64,000 nt of DNA from Thamnidium elegans. Taxonomy: Eukaryota; Mucoromycota; Mucoromycetes; Mucorales; Mucoraceae. Of the stretch, positions 55,484 through 64,000 are shown one piece after another (position 1 is the first letter of the stretch; each line of letters starts with the position of its first letter). Under the pieces are notes generated by a model, which was given only the letters and a program-made list of their open reading frames with translations, ran no database searches and was not told where the DNA came from. The stretch is taken from positions 1 through 64,000 of the forward strand of contig JAIXMG010000017.1 of NCBI GenBank assembly GCA_025201345.1. Reading direction: 5' to 3'. The translations under genes and the position numbers were made by a program.

Positions 55484-56741
55484 ATGGTAAAAAGATGAAA
55501 TCGACACAACTATTCTGGATTTATATTTAACACAGTGACCCTTTTAAAACAGTTTAGAAACCAATACGATAACGATGTCTCGACTTGGTCACCTCAAGGT
55601 CGTATTCATCAAGTTGAATATGCCGTTGAAGCTGTAAAGCAAGGTTCTGCTGCCATTGGTTTAAGAAGTGATAAGTTTGCTGTTTTACTTGCTCTCAAGG
55701 TAATCCATCTTGAAAACAGATATAATTATACACTAAGGTACTAACTGATTTTTTTTTGTAGCGTTCTTCAGGTGAACTTGCTTCATATCAAAAGAAGTTG
55801 ATTAAGATTGACGATCATATGGGAATTGGTATTGCAGGTTTAACCTCTGATGCTCGTGTTTTAAGGTAATCCCCCCTTTTTTTTATTTGTTGAATTTTGA
55901 CATTATACCGACACAATTTTTTTTTACAGTAACTTTATGCGTTCAGAAGCAATGAAGTCAAAGATGTTGTACGATAGACCTTTACCTGTTCAAAGAATTG
56001 TTAATACCATTGCCGATAGTAAGTAGTAAAGAAACCAGCTTGTTAATTATTTCAGCAACTTATATGCAACTTTGTTTTTTTTATATAGAGGCACAAGTAA
56101 ACACTCAACAATATGGACGTAGACCTTATGGTGTTGGTCTTCTTGTTATTGGCCACGACGTAAGTGATATAAAAGAGAGAAAAAAAGCGCGACAACAACA
56201 ACAAAAGAGTTAACAATTTTTATATTATATGTAGGAAACTGGGCCTCATCTTTTTGAATGTTCCCCTTCTGGTACCAGTTTTGAATATTACGCCATGTCT
56301 ATTGGTGCTAGATCTCAATCCGCCAAGACATATCTCGAAAAACATCACGATGATTTCTCAACAGGTAAATAAATATAATATAATATAAGGTATAAAAAAA
56401 AATGGAGCATATATTAATACGCAAATACAGCCTCTTTGGAAGAACTTGTTCGTCATGGTCTTCAAGCACTTCGTGATACATTGCAACAGGATAAGGATCT
56501 TAATATTCACAACACATCTCTTGGTATTGTAGGTGAAGGCCAATCTTTTGCTATTATCGAAGGTGAAGCATTGCAAAAATATTTAGATTTACTTGGTGAG
56601 GATACAGGTAGAACAAGATTACCAGGAGGAAGTGCTACTGCTACTAGCTCCACTGCCCCTACTGACCAAGAGAGAGAAAACGCCGAACCTGCTGCTGCTG
56701 TCTTATTCGAAGCTGCTGACCCAATGGATACTGACGCTTAA
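55484..56741 (+). CDS. PRE5: 20S proteasome alpha subunit (PSMA1 / yeast Pre5)
   Basis: Seven exons (55484-55486, 55553-55699, 55762-55865, 55930-56018, 56089-56159, 56235-56364, 56431-56741) encode 284 residues. Exon 1 carries only the start ATG; it joins TTTAGAAACC to give [19 protein letters not shown], the invariant PSMA1 N terminus. [20 protein letters not shown] is the alpha-subunit signature. The C-terminal tail ([19 protein letters not shown], ending MDTDA) is acidic as in other PSMA1 proteins. Alpha subunits form the outer ring and gate of the 20S core. Confidence 0.96.
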
Positions 56742-57059
56742 AAAAATCACTCAAACAAACGTAAAAAAAAAAAAGATGAATAAAATATACATAAAAAAGA
56801 GTACGTATGATATAAATTGTTGTTAGCAATTAACGGATAATGTAAGATTGCGCGGATTTCGAGATTTAACAATGATCAAATAGTTTCTGATTAAAATCAA
56901 CCCTTTTATTGATATTTTTATAAACATTTGTATTAGATCGCAAAGTGTCTAAAGACCGCAACTAGCAGAGAAAGTTATATTACCACGAGAATAACAGTTC
57001 AGAATAAGTAATGTTCGATCATGGCACTAATATTTACATTTATTTTTATTTATATATAT
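56742..57059. other. Spacer between convergent genes
   Basis: 318 bp between the stops of PRE5 and the DNAJC9-like gene; A+T-rich, no gene seen. Confidence 0.5.
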
Positions 57060-57955
57060 TTAATTTTTCTTTGATTTCTTAAACATGCTTTGTTGAAGCT
57101 TTAAGAACTCTTCTTCTGTTGGCATACTATCAGCTTCTTGTTTTCTTTTTTTGCCTTTTCCTTCAGTTTCCTTTGCCGAGGCCTCAATAGAATTAATAAT
57201 GTTATTCATATTTGTATGTCTTTCCTTTGATCTTTGTTTTATTAATTCCATAAGAGAATCAGATGAGTCTTCCTTATTCTTTTTAGCCTTGAATGATGCT
57301 TCTGCTTTTTGCTCTACTTTCATACGTTTTTCATGTGCTTCAGCAGTTGTTGTCGTTTCGAAATGTTTAAGTTGTGTCACAGTTTTTTCTTTAATTGCTT
57401 TTCGAATCAATTTTTCAAAGCGTTCGCCATCGATAGGTGACGAACACTCGATAACCTGAAGCATTTTATCCATATTTCCTTTAAACTTCTTATAAGCTTT
57501 AATTATATCTTCCTCTTCCTCGTTTGACCCTATTCAATTAAAAAAAAAAGTCTTTAGTATACTAGATACAAGACATTTAAAACCTATCTATTTCTATTAC
57601 CTTGGTATTTTAACTTTTGTGCCTCGATTGTTTCAGCAGTTACTACACCAGTCCATAATTCTTTAAAATATGCATTCCAGTCTTTATTACCCTCAAATTC
57701 ACCTTCTTCAATTCGTCCAGTTTGATCATAACGTTCCTTACGCTTAGGATCGCTTAGTACGGCATAGGCAACACCCAAGTTTTGAAAGGCCTCATTGGCA
57801 TTTTGTTTTTCTTTGTCAGTGGCATTCTGAGGTTGCTTATCTGGATGGAATTGAAGCGCAAGTTTACGATATGCTTTCTTTACATCGGTGATAGTTGCTG
57901 TGTTCTTTTCAAGGCCCAAGACTTTGTAACAATTTATCGTTTTTGTAGGTGACAT
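57060..57955 (-). CDS. J-domain protein, DNAJC9-like
   Basis: Two exons (57955-57601, 57529-57060) encode 274 residues. The J domain (about 8-80) has [20 protein letters not shown], the HPD motif in LQFHPDKQ, and [14 protein letters not shown]. The following DNAJC9-type helical region contains [14 protein letters not shown] and [20 protein letters not shown]. The C terminus is Lys/Glu-rich with a KKRK basic signal. Human DNAJC9 is a nuclear Hsp70 co-chaperone that also binds H3-H4; the same role here is inferred from domain order. Start codons of this gene and the divergent DCAF4-like gene are 168 bp apart. Confidence 0.9.
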
Positions 57956-58123
57956 CTGATAAAGAAAAAGAGGAGGGGAAAAAAAAAAGGGTTTACAAAA
58001 CACGTCCCTATTTTACGCGATTTCGAAATACGACCAATCATATATTAAGTATTGTTTCGCAACTTTTCTTTTTTTTAAAAGCAAATTTTTTTAGAAAAAA
58101 AGTATTTGCAGTAATCTATTTCA

Positions 58124-59620
58124 ATGTCGTTTAATATTCCTGGATACTTTCTCGATCAGAAAACAAAAAAGTTGTTTAAAATTACACCTCATGGACCTTT
58201 CAGTTTAAAAGAATTAAAAAAGAGACTTGAAGCAGAAGAACAGGAAGCTGCTGCTGCTACCAGCGGTACCAGTTCGAAAAAGACAGGTCATTCTCTTACT
58301 CAAAATGTACCCAACAATATTACCCAATTTTTACGACAAAGAGCTACTATGGGTTCACAAAACAGTTCTCTAATCAATAACGCAGCATTTCATTACCAGT
58401 CTGACATGTCCTTTCTCATGACCCAACTTAAGCTTCGAACTAAAGTAGAACTAGAAGGTCCAAAGCAAGCGTATGACAATATGCTAGTTGATATGACCGC
58501 CGATCCTGATTATGGTGAGCTTATCATGTCTCACAGAGCTGGAAAATTAAAACGATTTGGATACCAAGTGAACCCTGGATTTCAAATATGGAAAGCAGGT
58601 CTATCCTGGGAAATTGAACAAAATAATGCTTCATCTCTTCATTGCGGTTCATATAGTTACATATTAAACGGTCTAGAGCATCGTACAATTGTAGGTACAA
58701 GTGGTGGAAGTCTCTGGCGACATTCTTTACCAAAACTACCTGCTTTAGTAGATCACGATTTAAGACAACAATTTATTTCGGCTAATGGATCCATTCGAGA
58801 CGATAATAGTATTATTGGAATACCTGTACTATCTTATGCAGACCATACAGAATCATCACTAGATAAACTATTTGTAAAGAAAAAAGATTTGTTTTGGTCG
58901 TCAGCAGTATGTGATGAATATGACCAAATTGCTGTAGGAGGAGATCAAGCACTATATCATTTATCTAGCAACTTGGACCTCATTAGTTCTCGTAAAGTAA
59001 AATCGACTATTTTCTCTACCCATATACCAAAAGACCAATATAATGTGTGTTGGACTGGTTCAAGAAACGGGTTAATCCATCTTACGGACTTTCGACAAAA
59101 AAGCATAAATATGAATCCTGAATTTCGACAATCTTCTTCAGTGAATAAGATTCAAAGTCTAGTTGGTTTTGAGTTAGTGACTTTAGGGCTAGATGGGTCG
59201 ATTGATATTTGGGATACACGTAAACCAAGGAATTATCAGCATAAAAAACAAATAAATCTACCGGAACCCATTAGAAAATTAAGGGGTCATGTCAATGAAA
59301 CTAACCATAATTTAGGCTTCGATATTGACTTGCAAAATAATCTATTGATGGCATCTGGAAGTGACGGATACGTACGTATTTGGTCTATATTTAATAGTAA
59401 TTCCAACAAACCAGTTTGGACTTCTGAAAAATTTCCTGCTCCTATACCTGCTGTTAAATTCATCGTCAGCCAAAATCGATTCCCTCGTGTACAAGAAGGC
59501 TGGTCTTCTTTAATTGAAGAGTCATTACTATTGAGACAATGCCCAGGTATTGTTTTGTTTGGTGCTAACAGTGAAAGTAGCGAATCAAGCTCAATTCAAT
59601 GGCTAACTGCCATTAAATAA
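58124..59620 (+). CDS. WD40 protein, DCAF4-like
   Basis: Single exon of 498 residues. The N terminus NIPGYFLDQKTKKLFKITPH matches the short motif that opens DCAF4 proteins (IPGFYYD..K.RYFKI). Degenerate WD40 repeats fill residues about 170-495; one contains DGSIDIWDTR, a WDxR box as used by CUL4-DDB1 substrate receptors, and another DGYVRIWS. By family it would recruit substrates to the CRL4 ubiquitin ligase; the substrate is unknown. Real gene length and uninterrupted frame support a complete model. Confidence 0.82.
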   Translation: MSFNIPGYFLDQKTKKLFKITPHGPFSLKELKKRLEAEEQEAAAATSGTSSKKTGHSLTQNVPNNITQFLRQRATMGSQNSSLINNAAFHYQSDMSFLMTQLKLRTKVELEGPKQAYDNMLVDMTADPDYGELIMSHRAGKLKRFGYQVNPGFQIWKAGLSWEIEQNNASSLHCGSYSYILNGLEHRTIVGTSGGSLWRHSLPKLPALVDHDLRQQFISANGSIRDDNSIIGIPVLSYADHTESSLDKLFVKKKDLFWSSAVCDEYDQIAVGGDQALYHLSSNLDLISSRKVKSTIFSTHIPKDQYNVCWTGSRNGLIHLTDFRQKSINMNPEFRQSSSVNKIQSLVGFELVTLGLDGSIDIWDTRKPRNYQHKKQINLPEPIRKLRGHVNETNHNLGFDIDLQNNLLMASGSDGYVRIWSIFNSNSNKPVWTSEKFPAPIPAVKFIVSQNRFPRVQEGWSSLIEESLLLRQCPGIVLFGANSESSESSSIQWLTAIK

Positions 59621-59942
59621 GACTAAAATATTAGAGTATATTGTACATATAATAGCTTTCTTTCTTTTTTCTTTTTTTGTAAATAAATGTCACAGGGTTG
59701 TTCTAATATGAATATTTCATTATAAAAAAACAACGAAGGTCGACTATATCTATTGCGTACTCTTTATATTATTGGACTAAGATAGTATCGAATGCATTTT
59801 TAGAACAATTAGCGTTTTCTACTAACACAAAAGGAAGTACAGCATTCCGGAATAACTCGAAAGTGGTGTCTATAAAGTAACAGCTTATTACTCTTTTGTC
59901 ATCTAAATACAAAATATAATTTTTTATCTTTACACCTGTCTT

Positions 59943-59973
<31 letters not shown>

Positions 59974-62123
59974 TCACAAAGTTTTGACAGGAAAAAAATG
60001 AAACGACATTCTTTTATTTGGCTGTATATGTGATGCAACCCGTGCAAATTCCCCACAGAAATAGCCAAACTCATCTATTTTGTATTCAGCGCTCTCTCTG
60101 AATTGATATTAGTCCCATTGTAATTAACGCGTCGCTTGATTCGTACTTTATCGAAGACTAACTAGTAGTTGAATACCCCATTCTACAAATTAATAAATAA
60201 CTTATAAGTCTTTAATTAGCTAACTACTAGCAGCCTGGTGCTCATTACTCTTACTACTTCTCTTATTATCTGTTGTTTACCTTCATAATAATCTCTCCAA
60301 GATTTATACTTTTTATTTTAAACTGTATCAATACTAAGTTCATAATAAAGTTTATTTTTGCGTCTACTGCATAGATAAAATAGCTGTTAAACACAAATCA
60401 CTGTATTTATGCAAATTGTACAAATGGAATAGACTAATTTTCTTTGTTTAGTTACATAAACTGTAGCACTTTTTTATATATATAAAAGTTAGTACAATTA
60501 TGGTATCTACAGTAGAAATAACACAGAAGATAGCTCAGGCGTGACCGAAAAAAAAATAGTTTAAGTTTAAGAGGCTCACTAGCCAGTTCTGAAGAGAACT
60601 AGGGATAAAAAAAAAATAGCGGACAATCACACTTCAGTTTGACGTGGATAATTTAGTGGAAGGCTTTGGATCCCAAATCTCAACTCAATAATCGCCTTAA
60701 AAGCGATCTGCTTTTTAACTGTAACCCCCCCCCCCATTTTAAGTAGAGGTAACAAATTTGCCTTCTCTTTAATAGTGTCCATATCACTCGTGATACTTTT
60801 AGTTTATGTGTATGTTTTTTTTTCTGATTAGTAACGATAAGTATGTTGTGCATGGGATAGCTAAACCTCTTTTAGAAGCATTTTCACGTACTCTATCAAT
60901 AAAGTTCTCTCGTACCAGCAGGACAAGAATTGGCTGCTTATTTAAATAATGTGAAAATAAATTGATTCACTACCAACACATAAATAGGTCTTAAAAAAGA
61001 GAGCCATACTAGTCTTATTCAGGACTTAAAACTGTTCAATACGAACCATTGATCATTAAATTCAATTACATTATTTGTTGTTATTTACATGAAATCGTGT
61101 TACTTTACCCACAATATTATATGAAGGTGTTTTTTTTATGGGTAACACGTAAAAAAATGTTTCGTAATTTTTATTCCATATTATAGGCCAATTTTTATAT
61201 CGTCACTGTAAACAGAATAAAGACCTTAGTCTGGTGACTTATATCATACGATGCTATAGAAACTAAGAAAGTGGGGTATTTAAAGTCAATATTATCTACT
61301 TGGTAAACGCGTAAAAAAGTACAATACATTGTTGATGGTCTGGGAGTTATTTCTTTTTGAAGTAACTAAAAATAAAAGTTGAATATCGGTACAGAAAAAC
61401 CAAGCTGGGAATATATTTTCTTTAGTATACACCGCAGCAATTAGTATTTTGGGGTATTAATGCCAGAACGTGGAAGATCAGCTCATTCAAAGCACGAATC
61501 AAACAAGTTAATGAGTGCATTCTTGATATCCGAATTTCTGAAGTCTGGATTTAATGATTGATTGATCTGTTACGCTTTGGGATATCGAATTATAATAATC
61601 AGTGGAATACGTTGTATTATATTATACTTATCATCTTACAACTTATAAACATTTTTTTTTTCCAAAAATAAAGTACACTATCGAAAATGGAATAGAAACA
61701 TGTTTGCAGAAAATACTTGTGACGATTAAAAACATTATGTTTGATCTCAATCTATTCTGTCATGACAACGTTGTGTCCGATGATATGTGTTCCCAGTCTA
61801 CGTATATCACGTAACTAATGTCTTAAACTGTTACTCGTGTTCGATAGAACGAAAGAAAAGTATTTGTGTAAAAAGATCCACGTATATATCGTAGATGCGT
61901 TTGTACTACATTTAAAATAACTTGCTTTAACTAGGTTTATAGCTTAGTCTTTCAAAAACTGCGGCAGGTTACTACTTAAAAGTAAAAAAAAATACTGCGG
62001 TTCGCGGCAATCTAATCGAGAAATTTTTCTTTCAGAGTTTAATTGATTGATTTCCGTTAATTCCATAAAAAAAACCTAAAAAAAAACTTTCTTTACTTTT
62101 TTGTCTACATTTTTCTCTACTAT
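59621..62123. other. 2.5-kb gene-poor stretch before the PDR transporter
   Basis: No supported gene on either strand. Visible items are a T run of about 27 (59939-59965), an 11-C run (60725-60735), the hairpin AGTTCTGAAGAGAACT near 60580-60600, and a 33-codon open frame near 61459-61560 (MPERGRSAHSKHESNK) with no domain. It probably contains the long promoter of the downstream transporter. Confidence 0.45.
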
Positions 62124-64000
62124 ATGGAAGATAAAGCCTATATTGAACAAATAGAGAGTACACCGATGAAACAGCCGAACCATACACATACTTCATCAGA
62201 AAGTACCCTTTCTGGTGTTCATAAAAGTCAATATGGATACCAAGATACTTATGGCGAGTCAAACGCAAATCAAGTATCTGTAGAAGGTAACAGAGCTTAA
62301 AACCCCTGTTTTATTTTTTTCAATTAATTTTATTAAACCGAATAACATAAATAAAGATGCCAAAATTGAGTATGAGGACCTTCGCCGAGAACTTAGTCGA
62401 AGAAGTCAACGTACATCGCACTCAAAAGCGGAAGAAGGCCAAGCCGATAGCGAAGATTTCAACCTTGACGAATTTTTGCATGGTATTTCCAGAAAACAAG
62501 ATGATGGCGGGCATAAGAAGAAGCATATCGGCGTCTCTTGGAGAAATCTGCACGTTGAGGTACTTTATACTTGCTTTGAGTCTAAAAAAAAATTAAGATC
62601 TAAAATACCATCTTTTTTTATATAGGGTTTAGGTGCTGATGCCTATACAATTCCTACTGTCATTAGTAGTGTCGTATCGTTATTAAAATTTTGGAAGTTC
62701 TTTCAGAAGAAAACTACTAGTACCAAGTACATTATCGATGATCTCACTGGATGTTGTAGAGACGGCGAGATGCTTTTGGTACTAGGTCGTCCTGGCGCTG
62801 GTTGTACGTCATTTTTAAAAGTAATTTCCAACATGAGAGAATCGTACACCCATATTAGCGGTGATATCAGCTATGGCGGCATTGATCACAAGACTTTTTC
62901 CGAAAGATACCAAGGTCAAGTTTGTTACAATGGAGAAGAAGATCTTCATTACCCTACTCTCACCACTCAACAAACCCTTCAATTCGCACTTCGTACCAAA
63001 ACTCCCGGTAAACGTACTGGCGAAGAAACTAAGCAAGATTTTGTTGACCGTATTTTGTATATGCTTGGAAACATGTTGGGTTTAACTAAACAAATGAATA
63101 CACTTGTCGGTAACGCAGCTATCCGTGGTCTCTCCGGTGGCGAACGTAAACGTCTTTCAATTGCTGAACAAATGACTACGAACAGCGCTGTCAATTGTTG
63201 GGATTGTTCTACCCGTGGTCTCGATGCAGCTTCTGCTCTTGATTATGTTCGATCTCTTAGAATTATGACTGACGTTTTTGAAATTACTACGATTGCTACG
63301 CTCTATCAAGCTTCCAACAGCATTTTCAATTTGTTTGACAAGCTTCTTCTTTTAGATGAAGGCCATTGTATTTATTTTGGCCCTGCTAGTGATGCTAAAG
63401 CCTATTTTGAGGACCTTGGTTTTCATTGTCCTGCCCGTAAATCTATTCCCGATTTCTTGACTGGCCTCTGTAACAATATCGAGCGTGAATATAAGCCTGG
63501 ATATGAAGACCGTGCCCCACAACATGCTTCTGAGTTCCAAAAGAGATATCTTGAGTCTGATGTCTACAAAATGATGTTGCAAGACCTTGAAGATTATGAG
63601 CGTACTATTGAGCAAGAGAATCAACCAACTAAGTTCGAAGATGCTATTCGTGAAGAGCATCAAAAGCGAGCTGGTAAAAGCGGCCCTTATATTGCCTCTT
63701 TCTTTCAACAAGTCAAAGCTTTAACGATTCGTGAACATCAACTTTTAATTAAGGACACAGAAGCTATTATTTCTCGTTATGGTACCATGTTTGTTCAAGG
63801 TTTAATTACCGCCTCATGCTTTTACTTACCCCCTATGAACGGTGCTGGTGCTTTCTCTCGCGCAGGTGCTATTTTCTTTAATGCTATGTTTAACGTCTTT
63901 ATCTCTCAATCTGAACTTGTTCGTTTCTTGATGGGTCGCCCTATTCTTGAGAAACACAAGCAATTTGCTCTTTATCGTCCCTCTGCCTATTATATTGCTC
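62124..64000 (+). CDS. PDR-type ABC transporter, 5' part (cut by window edge)
   Basis: Three exons so far (62124-62286, 62357-62559, 62626-64000+), about 580 residues of an expected ~1400-1500. The reverse ABCG order is clear: N-terminal PDR_N region (WRNLHVEGLGADAYTIPTV), then NBD1 with Walker A GRPGAGCTS, signature LSGGERKR, and WDCSTRGLDAASALDY in the Walker B region. The Cys in the Walker A is the usual PDR variant. NBD1 is followed by the start of the first membrane domain (LLIKDTEAIISRYGTMFVQG). These plasma-membrane pumps export drugs and lipids. The first two exons encode a polar, Ser/Gln-rich N terminus. Confidence 0.95.

Noticed and set aside
61459..61560. 33-codon frame starting MPERGRSAHSK
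   Set aside because: Too short, no domain, no splice partner found.
1..64000. CRISPR arrays, bacterial operons, ribosome-binding sites, riboswitches
   Set aside because: None seen; the introns and gene content are eukaryotic.

Overview
The window looks like nuclear DNA of a filamentous fungus, most likely Mucoromycota (Mucorales-like). It is strongly A+T-rich by eye. Protein genes carry short GTAAGT..TAG introns, often with long T or A runs. The gene set is eukaryotic and fungal: Sre1/SREBP, Rtg2, TRP/FLC-like, Urm1, Gpi8, proteasome and ribosome-biogenesis genes. The relic transposase around 42.4 kb resembles a family I know from Mucorales; the taxonomic call is inference.

Region 1 (about 1-14 kb) is accessory DNA full of mobile elements. 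It holds a cut-off ORF at the left edge, a dispersed 110-bp repeat pair, a tRNA-like relic, an ORF split by a solo LTR with a perfect 5-bp target duplication, a complete Tc1/mariner-like element with one nonsense codon, and gypsy-type gag debris. It also holds an intact single-exon DDE transposase-like gene fused to a C-terminal chromodomain (6660-8216), a 364-bp tandem duplication ending just before a tRNA-Asp(GUC), a second longer solo LTR of the same family, and a 350-bp inverted repeat with diverged outer flanks.

Region 2 (about 14-39.8 kb) is mostly housekeeping: a vacuolar-type ABC half transporter with an extra N-terminal membrane domain, URM1, a decayed gene, a small CM1/Cnn_1N protein, GPI8, a nine-exon cyclic-nucleotide phosphodiesterase with a receiver-like N terminus, a 665-bp non-autonomous TA-flanked element, two secreted proteins (one CAP/PR-1), a HELLS/LSH-type SNF2 remodeller, eIF1, a secreted double-psi-barrel/3D-like protein, RTG2 and a TRP/FLC-like membrane protein.

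Region 3 (about 39.8-64 kb) starts with a gene broken at a poly(A) run and a transposase relic. It continues with SRE1/SREBP, a Lam/GRAMD1-type sterol-transfer protein, the divergent pair CMS1/RRP3 (both small-subunit ribosome biogenesis), an RNase P/MRP subunit, a serine-rich secreted protein, proteasome alpha subunit PSMA1/Pre5, DNAJC9-like and DCAF4-like genes, a 2.5-kb gene-poor stretch, and the 5' part of a PDR-type ABC transporter that runs off the right edge.

Exon junctions were placed by hand. Each multi-exon gene listed as a CDS keeps phase across all junctions and totals a whole number of codons; the PDR gene is cut by the window edge. Sre1 and the Lam-type protein lie side by side and both concern sterol homeostasis. 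CMS1 and RRP3 share one short intergenic region.
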